The notes beneath the pieces were generated by a model. It saw only the letters and a list, made by a program, of their open reading frames with translations, was not told the DNA's origin and did not search any database. From Ahaetulla prasina (lineage: Eukaryota; Chordata; Lepidosauria; Squamata; Colubridae), in contig NC_080539.1 in assembly GCF_028640845.1 (NCBI RefSeq), positions 188,737,436 to 188,801,435 on the forward strand: 64,000 nt of DNA, read 5' to 3'. Position 1 is the first letter of the stretch, and each line of letters opens with the position of its first letter. Shown in pieces: positions 1-10,682 of the stretch. Made by a program: the position numbers and the translations under genes.

Positions 1-1590
1 CAAAATGTTGTTCGCCCTCTATGAGAATTGGTATAGGAGGGGGTGTATGGTTCGCACGGAAAGTAGATGTGTGTTCTGGTTTGAGCAAGCTCACATGAAA
101 AATGGGGTGAATTCTTCTAAGTGTTTTTGGTAATTCTAGCTGTACAGTCACGGGGTTGATGATTTTCACTATGGGGAAAGGTCCCACATACTTAGGTCCC
201 AGTTTTTTAGATTTTTGAATGGTTTGTAAATAATTGGTGGAGAGATAAACTCTATCTCCAACTTGGTATTTGTTCTCAGGGGATCTTTTTTTATCAGCTT
301 GTTTTTTATATGCACGATGGGCGTCATCAATCGCTTTGCGAGTCATTTTCCATGTGCTTTGTATTTGATCTATCCATTCTGACAAGAATGAAACCGTGGT
401 TTCTTCCTTTGGAAGTTCCGAGATGGGAACAAAGTCTTGGCCTGAACCTACTTTAAAAGGAGTAAATCCCGTGCTACTATGAATTGAATTATTGTAGGCT
501 ACTTCTGCAAAAGGTAGTAGGTCTTCCCAATTGTCTTGTTGATAGTTAATGTAACAACGTAAATATTGTTCTAGTACCGAGTTCGAGCGTTCACAACTTC
601 CATTAGTTTGGGGATGATGGGAGGAGCTTAATCCTTGGGTGGAGCCAATCAGTCGCAAAAATTCTTTCCAAAATTGAGAAGTGAATTGAACTCCTTGATC
701 TGAGATGATGCGTTCAGGAACTCCGTGGAGTCTATAAATGTGTTGCACAAACAACTTTGCCAGAGTCTTTGAAGAGAGTATTTTGGAACATGGAATAAAA
801 TGGACTTGTTTGGAGAAAAGGTCTGTGACTACCCAGATTACAGTATTGCCTGCACTTTCGGGTAGCTCCACTATGAAATCCATGGATATTTCCTTCCATG
901 GGGCTCCTGGCCGGGCTACTGTTTGAAGTAATCCAGGAGGTTTTCCTGGAGGCCTTTTAGATGATGCGCAAACAGGGCAACTTGCTATATACGATTGAAT
1001 GTCCTTTTTAAGACTTGGCCACCAAAATTGTCTTTTAAGAAGATGCAAGGTTTTCACAAATCCAAAATGTCCTGCCATTTTGGCATCATGGCATCGTTGT
1101 AGGATGGTTTCTCTGAGTGATAGAGGAACATATAGTTTTGCTCCAATCCAAGCTAGTCCATCACGGAGCATGCATTCGTGTGAATGCGCCAAGAACCAGT
1201 CATCGGAGTTCAAAGCTTCTTTAAACAATTTAGTTAATTCATCTGGCAGTGATGTCTCGGTTTTGGTATGGCTTCGAGTAATAGCCGGAGCTGCTAATTG
1301 CTGAATGGGAAGTATTGGGCGAACCACCTCAGAACGTGTACCATTGTATTGGGGCAGGCGTGAAAGAGCATCTGCCAAAAAGTTCTTTCCCCCAGGAATG
1401 TAATGTAAGGTGAAATTAAAACTGTTAAAATATTGAGCCCAGCGGGCTTGTTTAGGCGAAAGTTTTCTAGGAGTTTTTAGCGCTTCCAGATTTTTGTGAT
1501 CAGTCCAAACTTCAAAAGGATGATTAGAACCTTCTAAGAATTGTCTCCATGTGCGAAGAGCCTAATGAACTGCAAATGCTTCTTTCCCGC
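1..1590 (-). pseudogene. Ty3/Gypsy chromovirus pol fragment (RNase H to integrase)
   Basis: Reading the minus strand from 1590 down, the translation runs through the end of RNase H (motif WTDHKNLEAL near 1500), a linker, an integrase H2C2 zinc-binding segment, and the integrase core. The core starts with MDFIVELP near 890 and contains ISDQG near 700 and an ERSN motif near 575. A basic C-terminal segment continues to the window edge. This order is that of vertebrate chromoviruses (Sushi-like). One in-frame stop near 1563 sits where a conserved Trp is expected, just before ALRTW. The element is cut by the window start, so any chromodomain and the 3' LTR lie outside. The right end is a rearranged junction at about 1590. 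Unlike the two other copies in this window, the integrase catalytic core is retained here. The fragment is a fossil with no expected product. Confidence 0.85.
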
Positions 1591-1621
1591 CTGCCCCAAT
1601 ACAATGGTACACGCTCCGAGG
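1588..1621. repeat. 34-bp inverted copy at the end of the Gypsy fragment
   Basis: Bases 1588-1621 are the reverse complement of 1327-1360, with two mismatches. The copy sits exactly where the Gypsy coding sequence stops, so it marks a foldback or template-switch breakpoint rather than a TSD. Confidence 0.8.
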
Positions 1622-1654
1622 TGTCAGAGACAGCCTGACAGGAGGAGGGGAGGG

Positions 1655-1840
1655 AAGGAGTGAGTACAGGCTGGCGAGGTGTCAATGTGAGTGACATTGA
1701 GTTGGCCCATGCCCACCCAGTCACATGACCACCTAGCCACGCCCACCCAGCCAGTCATTAGGCAGATCATATTAGTGGTCCACTGGATTTAAAATTATGA
1801 ATTTAGTGGTCCCTGAGGTCTGAAAGTTTGGTGACCACTG
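1655..1840. mobile_element. hAT-like DNA transposon fragments
   Basis: The first part, with a run of CACCCAG/CATGCCCACC motifs and a GTGAGTGACATTGAGTTGG block, matches the right arm of hAT-like elements near 30560 and 38260 in this window. The second part ends in TTTGGTGACCACTG, the usual terminal form of another hAT non-autonomous family. No TSD is resolved. No gene is seen. Confidence 0.5.
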
Positions 1841-2239
1841 GTATAGAGTGTATATAGGCACACAAAAAGATGCATTATCTACTATATATACACTGTATAT
1901 ATACTGTACACACACACACAGCTCTTTTAAAACTATACACCTTCAACCTCACTTACTACATTTGGAAAAACACACCCAGAGTCCACTTTCTGCCACATTA
2001 TAACTTCTGTACATTTAGAACATTACACACACCTTCAGATATTCTTCCCTAGCTTGCACATGATTTTTAGAGCCAGGAGAGGTCATGGATTGAGTAAAAT
2101 GTGGTGAAACTCATTTAACATTGCTCTTGCTTAGCAATCAAAATGTTGGGCTCAATTGTGGTCATAAGTCAAGGACTATCTCTGCCTTCCTCTGCATTGT
2201 CCTAGTAAATTCCTTTTCCTTTCTGGAAATCTTCCTCTC
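1841..2239. other. Non-coding interval with a short CA tract and a mariner-like MITE end
   Basis: A (CA)n tract lies near 1908-1920. Bases 2145-2190 carry the 'CTCAATTGTGGTCATAAGTCAAGGACTATC' type of terminus seen in several other places (for example 40010-40041). No reading frame of interest is visible. Confidence 0.4.
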
Positions 2240-2332
2240 TGTTAGAGGCACCAAAACAATTCAGATGATATAATGGAGCAGGGGGTTGGACTAGATGGCC
2301 TCCAAGGTCCCTTCCAGCCCTAGATTGCTGAA
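2240..2332 (+). mobile_element. CR1 LINE 3' end
   Basis: The sequence GGGGGTTGGACTAGATGGCC followed by CTCCAAGGTCCCTTCCAG is the hallmark 3'-UTR end of reptile CR1. No coding part is present. Confidence 0.75.
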
Positions 2333-2387
2333 GCGTCTTCTGAAGCCATGTCTAGTGCCAGGGTTTGTGATCCTTCCTTCCTCTTCT

Positions 2388-2475
2388 TTCCCTCCCTCCC
2401 TCCCTCCCTCCCTGCTTCCTTCCTTCCTTCCTTCCTTACTTACTTACTTATCCCTCCCTCCCTTCCTTTCCTCCT
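2388..2475. repeat. Pyrimidine microsatellite (CCCT/CCTT)n
   Basis: The run goes from CCCT units to CCTT and then TTAC units. The short reading frame across it is an artefact of the repeat. Confidence 0.9.
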
Positions 2476-2521
2476 GAAATGTCAGCAAAATCTACCGCTT
2501 TGCTGCTAAAGTGGTCTAAGG

Positions 2522-2687
2522 CAGAGGTCTCCAACCTTGGCAACTTTTAGACTTGTGAACTTAAACTCCCAGAGTTCCTCAGCCAGCAAAGCTCCCAGAG
2601 CCACTTAGACAGCAAAGCAAAACTGGCTGAGGAACTCTGGGAGTTGAAGTCCACAAGACTTAAAGTTGCCAAGGTTGGAGACCCCTT
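2522..2687. mobile_element. Foldback hAT-like MITE
   Basis: The two halves are inverted copies: CAGAGGTCTCCAACCTTGG at the left and CCAAGGTTGGAGACCCCTT at the right, with the ACTCCCAGAG/CTCTGGGAGT block in between. Flanking 8-mers (gtctaagg, ccctaggg) match at 5 of 8 positions, so the TSD is only weakly supported. The same family occurs at 12842-12947 and 47937-48071. Confidence 0.75.
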
Positions 2688-2879
2688 CCCTAGGGGAACA
2701 ATCCACGTTGCTAAAACAAACAAACAACCCACGTTGCATCTGTTTTAGGGGAGGAGGTTCAATTCATCGCCCAGTTAAAGACTGAAATGAAATGCTCCAG
2801 GCTGACAGCATTGCTTCTAATGACATTTGGCTCCAGATCAGATCGGGCTTTTTTTTTTTTTTTTGCATGAAAGAGGAAC

Positions 2880-3425
2880 ACGAAGCGAATGAAAATAAAG
2901 AGCTTCCAGCCTCTGACAGATGCTGAAGCGGCCATGTCTGGTGCTGGATGCCGGGTATGCCTCTTATTTTCGTCAGACTGCTATCTCTTTGGGGCAAGGG
3001 TTGCTTTTTACAGAGTTGCAATCCTGGGATATGCTAAAGGTTCGGAATGGAGCCTTTTTCGCAAAAGGCAGGAAAATGGAAAGGGGGATTTTCCTGCCTG
3101 TCAACCATTCTTTAGGCTCAGCACAGACTGAGGGAAGAATGGTAGGCAGGAAAATCCCCCTCCCCATTTTCCTGTCATTCGCAAAAAAAGCTCCATTCAG
3201 AACCTTCAGCGTTGCAAACCTAGGATACACTGAAGGTTTGGAATGGAGCCTTTTTCACAAAAGTCAGGAAAATGGGGAGGAAGATTTTCCTGCCTGTCAT
3301 CCATTCCTCAAGCTCAGCACAAACTGAGGGAAGAATGGTAGGCAGGAAGATCCCCCTCCCCATTTTCCTGCCGTTCACAAAAAAAGCTTCAGCATTGCAA
3401 TCCTGGGATATGCTGAAGACTCGGA
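2880..3425. repeat. Two tandem ~200-bp units, each palindromic
   Basis: The block beginning GTTGCAATCCTGGGATATGC near 3014 recurs, diverged, near 3212, and its start recurs again near 3398. Each unit contains an inverted repeat: AGGAAAATGG...GGATTTTCCTGCC pairs with GGCAGGAAAATCCCC...CATTTTCCTG. This explains why both strands show similar overlapping reading frames. It may be the interior of a larger DNA transposon. No protein family is recognised. Confidence 0.7.
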
Positions 3426-3439
3426 ATGTCTCTGCTTCA

Positions 3440-4330
3440 GCGCAGAATGACTTTCACCCATCTTTCTGGGCGCGGTACTTCTGCCTGTTGGGCCACTTCC
3501 TGAAACTGGCAGCTGTGCAGCTGTGCAGCCAGCCGCTTTGCCTTTTCCCTTTTCTTCCTCATGCGAGGCTTGCGTGGTGGTACCAGCAGAAGGTGGATGC
3601 AGAGGCATGGAGGAGGCAAAGGTGATCCCAATGCACCAGCCACTTCGTCCCCCTGTTTATTGGCTTGCCTGCAGCTGCACCAAACAAGCACCAGCATGGG
3701 TCATCTGGTTTGCCTGTCTTCCCCATGCTGGTGCCGGTGCTATTGCGCAAGCCTCCTATGAGCCTCCCAAAAAGAGAGAAAAAACAAAGCAGGTGGCCAC
3801 GGAGCTGCTGGCTTCAGGGAAGCGGCCCAACAAGCAGAAGCACTGCACCCAGAAAGAGAAAGGCAAAAGCGATATTTGCGCTGCCCCAAGGGGCTAGCAG
3901 GCTGCAGAGGCGAAGGTGAGTTTCGGGGTGGCAACGGTGCTTCCGGAAGGTGGGCAGATGTCTTGGGGCTGCACATGTGGTGCTGCCGCCCCCCCTCTCA
4001 GCCCCAATGCAGCGGCTGCATCTTCACCAAGGGCTGGCCCCCTACCCGCTGGCTGGCCCAGCCCAGAAGCGGCGCATCTCCCATCAAGGGCTGGATGTGG
4101 GACTGGACCTCGGAAGGCAAGTGGGCATGGAGGACCACCAGGAGGGCCACATGGAAGGCAGGCAAGCATGGCAGAGTCGCGGGGAAGGGAGTAGGCTGCT
4201 AGCTCTCTTCCCCATGGCTGGGCAGCCCCGACATGCTTGCTTGCCTGCCTGCCATGCGGCCTTCCTGGTGGTCCCCATGGCCAGCTTGCGAAGTCAGGCA
4301 AGCACCCGGGCAAGCGGGAGCAAAGCCAAC
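3440..4330. repeat. GC-rich segment with long inverted repeats
   Basis: Sequence near 3478-3550 recurs inverted and diverged near 3780-3850 (CTGCCTGTTGGGCCACTTCC versus GGGAAGCGGCCCAACAAGC). Sequence near 4123-4175 recurs inverted near 4230-4285 (GGACCACCAGGAGGGCC versus GGCCTTCCTGGTGGTCC). The many overlapping frames here share no homology I recognise and are best read as by-products of high GC content and inverted structure. It is probably the body of a non-autonomous DNA transposon. Confidence 0.5.
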
Positions 4331-4420
4331 CAGGGGTGGTTTTTACCGGTTCGGTGAACCATTTAAAATTGCCGGTACCAGTACACACGACCAGTCAGAA
4401 CTGGTCGAATTTCACCCCTG
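4331..4420. mobile_element. Short hAT-like remnant with both terminal motifs
   Basis: It starts CAGGGGTGGTTTTTACCGG and ends GAATTTCACCCCTG, the two ends of the family seen at 21115-21400 and 28929-30668. Flanking 8-mers do not match, so this is either an internal deletion or the right end of a larger element that includes the upstream GC-rich block. Confidence 0.5.
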
Positions 4421-4506
4421 AGTTGCATTGTATGTAAAGACCACTATATTGCTACAGAAATGCATGAAACCAAAGACAAAAACTTCCTAGAATGCATAGG
4501 AGTCAA

Positions 4507-4756
4507 CAGGGTAAATAAAAATCAATGATTTTTTTAAAAAAATAAAAAAAATTGGATTTTTTCAATTTAAATTAATTTTTTAAAATGGATTTTCTATTTT
4601 TATTAAATTTATTTTAATAAAATGCTTTTGCAGTAAGAATCTATATATTTTTCTATTTAAGATACCTTAACATCCTAATTGCTATGGAACAGAGATGACA
4701 GCTGCTCTTTAAAAATTATTATTTAAATTGAGTTGATTTAAATCAATTCCATCCTG
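4507..4756. mobile_element. AT-rich palindromic MITE with 8-bp TSD
   Basis: The termini are CAGGGTAAATAAAAATCAAT and GATTTAAATCAATTCCATCCTG, and the interior is nearly pure A/T. Flanking 8-mers are ggagtcaa (4499-4506) and tgggtcaa (4757-4764), 6 of 8 identical, consistent with an old hAT-type TSD. Confidence 0.6.
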
Positions 4757-4879
4757 TGGGTCAATATAAAAGAAAAAAAATAACATGGCCATAGGCATAT
4801 ACTCTAGGCCACCCAATCAAGAAAATAAAAGATTTCCTTTTTGCTAACCAACTAACAAATGTATGTGGGAAATATACAC

Positions 4880-5917
4880 ATACATCGGGGGAGACGTGGC
4901 CAGCGTTGCAGCAGAACGGTCGGTCGCCCCAATAGCTCTGGGATGACTGCCGAGATTCCCCCTGGAATGGGAGTCCATCACGGACCATAGCTGCCCTGAA
5001 GGGGCAGCGAAGAATGGGGGAGCCGCCGGGACTGGCAGGGAGGCAGCAAACTCCCTGCAGCCCCAGTCATTTTCCCCCACCCGGGGAGGAATGGCAGCCG
5101 ACATCAGCTGCCCCAAAGCTGGAGACGGCCACAAGGATCGGGCAGCAGAGGAAGCACACTTTTGAAGGAGATACTGAAGCCAGGTGAGTGATCATCAGCT
5201 CACCAGGAGGCTTGGAAAACAAATTTGCCAAAAGCAGGTTAAGAAAGAATATGAATAGCGGCTAATTGAAACAGGAAAAGAAAACGGAAGGAAACAATTA
5301 AAGAAAATTGGATTCACCTAAAACCTGGAATGACAGTCTGGAAACTATCTCAAGGGTTTTAATTAATTTTGGAGATCTTTTCAAACTAAATACTTTAACT
5401 GCAACTGATTTTGGACACTTTAAAAGTTTTTATTGGCTAATCTAACTTTGGACAGTTTTAAAAGATGGGGGGGGGAAAGGGAAAGGAAGGGAAAAATTGG
5501 ACTTGATTATGAATTTAAAGCTTTAGAAATGGACTTAGATTGATTTCATCTTATCCTCCCCACTTTGCACAAGTTTGACTATAAAGGACTACAATGTAAC
5601 TAATTATGGGATTGAAAAAATGTTATAAATTTCAACAATTTGAAACAAAGGAAACATGGCTTTAAAATGGCTACTGTACTATTTTACTACAAAAGGGACA
5701 AAGGACCTTTAAATTGGAAAGAAAAAGAAAAAGTAGCAGGACTTTGTGTTTTTATTTTTTGATTTTTTATAAAACTCTGAACATAAAGGATTATGAGAAA
5801 TTGAATTAAATTGAAACAAAGAAGTTTGCTACCTTATCAAAATACCTTATACCAACAGACTTGAAATCCTGGGATTAGAAAACTTACAACTCTGTCGACT
5901 TTGACATGACCTGTGTT
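4880..5917. repeat. Unclassified repeat family X, copy 1, 5' part
   Basis: Bases 4930-5110 (GACCATAGCTGCCCTGAAGG and following) match 52600-52765 closely. Downstream sequence (AAAGCTGGAGACGGCCACAAG and following) continues into AT-rich DNA, as copy 2 does at 62118. No open reading frame with recognisable homology is present. It may be the 5' region of a LINE, but I cannot place it. Confidence 0.5.
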
Positions 5918-6240
5918 TAACACACAAAATCATCTATTGCAATATCCTTCCTATAAAAGACTACTTCAGCTTCAATCGCAATATTACAAGAGCAAAAAAT
6001 AGATTCAAGCTAAATGTCAACCGCTTCAAACTTGATTGCAGAAAATATGACTTCTGTAACAGAGTTGTTAATGCTTGGAACTCATTACCTGACTCCATAG
6101 TCTCTACTCAAAATCCCAAAATCTTCAACCAAAAACTGTCTACTATTGACCTCACCCCATTTGTAAGAGGGCTATAAGGGGTGTGCATAAGAGCACAAAA
6201 GTGCCTACCGTTCCTGTCCTATTGTTCCCTTCATCATATC
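5918..6240 (+). pseudogene. Non-LTR retrotransposon ORF2 C-terminal fragment
   Basis: The plus-strand translation includes FCNRVVNAWNSLPDS and ends LTPFVRGL before a stop. This is the 'VVNxWNSLP' tail that closes the reverse-transcriptase ORF of many CR1/L2/R4-like LINEs. A related copy lies at 26720-27090. The clade is not certain. It is inserted in, or is part of, the AT-rich family X region. Confidence 0.6.
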
Positions 6241-6552
6241 AAATTTTGCTACAGTATAAAGGCTGACGCCTAAAGGAAAAAGAAAGAAGGCAGAAACAAA
6301 GGATTTGACCTTAAAAGGGATTTTGTTAACATGTAGATGGCAATTGCAGTGTAAAGACTGACGTCTAAAAGCAAAAGAAGAAATGCAGAAGCAAGAAATT
6401 GAAATGATTTGAAATAAAAGACTTGATGATAATTGCAGACTGTAATTGCTATAAAGGCTGTTACTTAAAGAATTAGAGTAATCCCCAAGGAAAGATTTTT
6501 TTATTTTTTATTTTAAATTTAAATAGAAAATACAGGTACCGTATATGTGGTA
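6241..6552. other. AT-rich non-coding interval
   Basis: Loosely repeated motifs (AAAGGCTG, GACGTCTAAAAG, ATTGCAGTGTAAAG) resemble the AT-rich parts of family X. No gene is seen. Confidence 0.35.
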
Positions 6553-7227
6553 CCTTGCTCAATAGTAGTAACTGTGAGAGGGATCTTGGAGTCCTAGTAA
6601 ATAACCATTTAGATATGAGCCAGCAGTGTGCAGCAGCTGCTAAAAAAGTCAACACAGTTCTGGGCTGCATAAACAGAGGGATAGAATCAAGATCAGGTGA
6701 AGTATTAATACCACTTTATAATGCCTTGGTAAGGCCACACTTGGAATATTGCATTCAATTTTGGTTGCCACGATGTAAAAAAGATGTTGAGACTCTAGAA
6801 AGAGAGCAGAGAAGAGCAATAAAGATGATTAGGGGACTGGAGGCTAAAACATATGAAGAACAGTTTTTAGGAACTCGGTATGTCCAGTTTAATGAAAAGA
6901 AGGACTAGGGGAGACATGATAGCAGTTTTCCAATATCTCAGGGGTTGCCACAAAGAAGAGGGAGTTAAACTATTCTCCAAAGCACCTGAGGGTAGAACAA
7001 GAAGCAATGGGTGGAAACTAATCAAGGAGAGAAGCAACTTAGAACTAAGGAGAAATTTCCTGACAGTTAAACAATCAATAAATGGAACAACTTGCCTGCA
7101 GAAGTTGTGACTGCACCAACACTGGAAATTTTTAAGAAAATGTTGGATAGCCATTTGTCTGAAATGGTGTAGGGTTTCCTGCCTCGGCAGGGGGTTGGAC
7201 TAGAAGACCTCCAAGGTCCCTTCCAAC
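6553..7227 (+). pseudogene. CR1 LINE 3' end (ORF2 C-terminus and 3' UTR)
   Basis: Translation shows the CR1 C-terminal signature: LVRPHLEYCIQFW, LEREQRRAIKMIRGLE, RRTRGDMIAVFQYL, then KERSNLELRRNFLTV. At least one frameshift lies near 6880. The 3' end GGACTAGAAGACCTCCAAGG/CCTTCCAAC is typical. The piece is 5'-truncated and lacks the polymerase core. Confidence 0.85.
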
Positions 7228-7232
7228 TCATT

Positions 7233-7302
7233 AGAATAGAATAGAATAGAATAGAATAGAATAGAATAGAATAGAATAGAATAGAATAGAATAGAATAGA
7301 AT
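7233..7302. repeat. (AATAG)n microsatellite at a LINE tail
   Basis: About 14 uninterrupted pentamers form the 3' tail of the minus-strand LINE at 7302-8395. They also abut the CR1 3' end. Confidence 0.95.
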
Positions 7303-8395
7303 TTTATTGGCCAAGTGTGATTGGACACACAAGGAATTTGTCTTGGTGCATATGCTCTCAGTGTACATAAAAGAAAAGATACGTTCATCAAGGTACAACA
7401 TTTACAACACAATTGATGATCAATATATCAATATAAATCATAAGGATTGCCAGCAACAAGTTATAGTCATACAGTCATAAGTGGAAAGAGATTGGTGATG
7501 GGAACTATGAAACGATTAATAGTAGTGCAGATTCAGTAAATAGTCTGACAGTGTTGAGGGAATTATTTGTTTAGCAGCGTGATGGCCTTCGGAAAAAACT
7601 GTTCTTGTGTCTAGTTGTTCTGGTGTGCAGTGCTCTATAGCGTCGTTTTGAGGGTAGGAGTTGAAACAGTTTATGTCCAGGATGCGAGGGATCTGCAAAT
7701 ATTTTCACGGCCCTCTTCTTGATTCGTGCAGTATACAGGTCCTCAATGGAAGGCAAGTTGGTAGCAATTATTTTTTCTGCAGTTCTAATTATCCTCTGAA
7801 GTCTGTGTTTTTCTTGTTGGGTTGCAGAACTGAACCAGACAGTTATAGAGGTGCAAATGACAGACTCAATAATTCCTCTGTAGAATTGGATCAGCAGCTC
7901 CTTGGGCAGTTTGAGCTTACTGAGTTGGCGCAGAAAGAACATTCTTTGTTGTCCTTTTTTAATGATGTTTTTGATGTTAGCTGTCCATTTGAGATCTTGC
8001 GATATGATAGAACCCAGAAATTTGAAGGTTTCTACTGTTGATACTGTGTTGTCAAGTATTGTGAGAGGTGGAAGTATGGAAGGGTTTTTCCTAAAGTCTA
8101 CCACCATTTCTACGGTTTTGAGTGTGTTCAGTTCCAGATTGTTTTGATTGCACCACAAGGCTAGTCGTTCGACCTCTCGTCTATATGCGGATTCGTCATT
8201 GTCTCGAATGAGACCAATCACTGTTGTGTCATCTGCGAACTTCAGTAGCTTAACAGATGGATCGTTGGAGATGCAGTCATTGGTATACAGAGAGAAGAGA
8301 AGTGGGGAGAGCACACAGCCTTGGGGGGCCCCTGTGCTAATTGTACAGGTATTTGATGTGATCTTGCTTAGCTTCACCTGCTGCTTCCTGTTTGT
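7302..8395 (-). pseudogene. Rex1/L2-like LINE, reverse transcriptase C-terminal two-thirds and 3' UTR
   Basis: The minus-strand frame 8377-7571 encodes an RT fragment with GAPQGCVLSPLLFSLY (motif B), FADDTTVIGLI (the catalytic YxDD-type box), FKFLGSIISQDL, and a tail with SSATQQEKHRLQRIIRTAEK and DPSHPGHKLFQLLPS. The tail pattern is that of Rex1/L2-type elements common in fish and reptiles. The frame reads through to RRPSRC and then shifts, missing one G compared with copy 2. The 3' UTR ends TTGGCCAATAAAATTCT and merges into the microsatellite. The 5' end is cut at the base after CCTGTTTGT. A copy more than 99% identical by eye lies at 13951-15041 with the same 5' cut. Confidence 0.85.
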
Positions 8396-8419
8396 TAGGA
8401 ATTATGTTATGTTATGTTA

Positions 8420-9385
8420 AAATTGTTTTTGATGTCTTGAAATTTTTAAAATATTTGTTACTTATGTTTTGTAATTATACTAAATAATGATTTTAGAGGC
8501 ACAGGAAGATAGCAGGAACTGAGTGGTCTTGACATTAGGACCACTCCCATATAGATTGACAGGTTGATGTGATCGCACAACCGCCTTAAGAAAGGATGTT
8601 AAAAAGCTGTCTTTAGATTTATATTATAGGTTCTAAAAGATTTATGGAAAACATTGATGAGAATTATAGAACTTTTAAAGATACTTTGGGGAATGATGGA
8701 GATGGAAAATTGTTTTTGATGATTTGAAATTTGAAAAGAAAACTCTTATTTTTGATTTGTAATTTTATTAGATGGCAATCTTTAGAGACAGAGGAAGATA
8801 GCAGGAACTGAATAATTCGTATTTCAGAATTATTCCCATGTAGATGGATAAGTTGATGTGATTGCATGACCACCTTAGAAAGGATGTTAAAAGGCTGTCT
8901 TCAGATCCATATCAAAGGTTTTAAGAGAAAATTGCAATTATGCAAAACATGAATAACTATGGAATTTTTAAGGATACTTTGGGGAACGAGGGAAAGACTA
9001 TAGATGATACAAGATAGTGATTTCTAGAGGCAGAGGATGATAGCAGGAACTGAATAGTCTCTATTGGATTATTCACAAGTAGACAGATAGGTTGATGTGA
9101 TGGCATGACTGCTTAAAGAAAGGATAATAATGACTGCCTTTAGATTTATACTAAATCTTCCAAAGAGAAAATGGAATCTATGAAAAATATAGATGACTAT
9201 ATGAAATTTTTTTAGAGATACCTTGGGATTAAATATTTTCCAGGATAAAGGGATGGAATAGATGTTAAAAGGGCTATCGTATCATTTGAAAAGGGGAAAA
9301 TATTGGACAAATGATATAATGAGAGGATGAAATTTGAAATATGTTTGAATATGTACCTGACCGATATCTTTTTCAACAAAGATCT
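8420..9385. repeat. Three degenerate ~260-bp tandem units (family X 3' region, copy 1)
   Basis: The block AGAGGCACAGGAAGATAGCAGG followed by AACTGA...TTCCCATGTAGAT...GGTTGATGTGAT...AAGAAAGGATGTTAAAA...ACTTTGGGGAA recurs starting near 8495, 8785 and 9032. The array ends with ATGTACCTGACCGATATC. The same organisation and the same closing motif occur at 62860-63870. No coding potential is recognised. Confidence 0.7.
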
Positions 9386-9429
9386 GCATGTTTTATTTTG
9401 TTTTTAAAAAAATTAAAAAAACTTGTATG

Positions 9430-10682
9430 AAAAAAGTAATGGGGGACTTCAATTACCCTGACATCAATTGGAAGACTAATTCTGCACCAAGTGAAATATC
9501 AAATAGGTTCCTAACCAACCTAGCTGACAACTTTGTTGTCCAAAAGGTAGAGGAGGGAACTAGATGGACAGCCATACTGGATTTAATTATTACAACCAGA
9601 GAAGAAATGATAGAGAAAACTGCAGGAACCTTGGGTGAGAGTGACCATGTCATACTAGAATTCAACATAATGCAAATAAAAGCAATAGAACATAATGATA
9701 CCAGAGTCTTTGATTTTAAAAGAGCTGATTTTAATAAACTCAGAGAGAACTTGGGGAAGATTCCTTGGATGAAAATCCTAAAGGGGAAAACAACTCAAGA
9801 ATCTTGGGAAACTCTGAAAAATATGATCATAAAAGCCTAGACCACTACAATACCAACGAGAAAGAAAAACAAAAAATCCAAAAAGAAACCAGCATGGCTG
9901 CACAAAGATTTCTGCGACAAATTAAAAGACAAAAAGGACAAGTACAAAAAATGGAAAGAGGGACTAACTAAGGCAGAATATCAGCAGATAGCCAGAATCT
10001 CAAAGACAAAGTCAGGAAAGCAAAGGCTCAGAACGAATAAAGATTTGCAACAAAAGTCAAAGATAATTTTAAAAGTTTCTTCCAACATATAAATAACAAA
10101 ACAACAAAAAAAAAAGAAATCAAGGCAACACCCCAATCTACCAAAAACATAAATGTAAAAGACAGCTAGAAATAAAAGTTAACATAAACAAAAAAAATAC
10201 TAAGAGAACACCTGTTTGATCTTGACGACTACAAATTACCAGGACGTGATGAACTACATCCCCAAGTTCTAAAGGAGCTGGCAGATGTCCTCTCAGAACC
10301 ATTGTACCACATCTTTCAAAAATCCTGGAGCACTGGGGAACTACCAGAGGACTGGAAAGGAGCTGATGTGGTTCCAATCTTTGAAAAAGGAAAAAAACCA
10401 GACCCAGGAAACTACAGACCAATCAGTCTAACATCAATACCTGGGAAGATACTGGAAAAGATAATAAAAAAACAGATCTGCCAACATCTAGAAACGAGTA
10501 AAGTAATAACTAGCAGTCAGCATGGGTTTGATAAAAACAGATGATGCCAAACCAATCTTATTTTATAGTGACTAAACATAGTGACTAAATTAGTAGACCA
10601 GCAAAATACTGTGGACATAATATACTTAGACTTCAGCAAGGCATTCGACAAAGTAGACCACAACCTATTCTTGGTAAAGAAT
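9430..10682 (+). pseudogene. CR1 LINE ORF2, endonuclease end to RT start
   Basis: MGDFNYPDINW marks the apurinic-endonuclease fold, and LGESDHVILEF is the conserved SDH motif. The RT follows: LPEDWKGADVVPIFEKGKK, NYRPISLTSIPGKILEKII, and motif A as YLDFSKAFDKVDH. Frames change near 9840 and 10140-10300, and a stop lies near 10543. The sequence stops at HNLFLVK, where an L3-type LINE is inserted (10683), and resumes at about 12624. Confidence 0.85.

Noticed and set aside
3894..4388. 164-codon minus-strand frame in GC-rich DNA
   Set aside because: It overlaps several equally long frames on both strands and inverted repeats, with no domain or splice support.
7661..8420. Plus-strand frames opposite the first Rex-like LINE
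   Set aside because: Antisense shadows of the RT fragment at 7571-8377.
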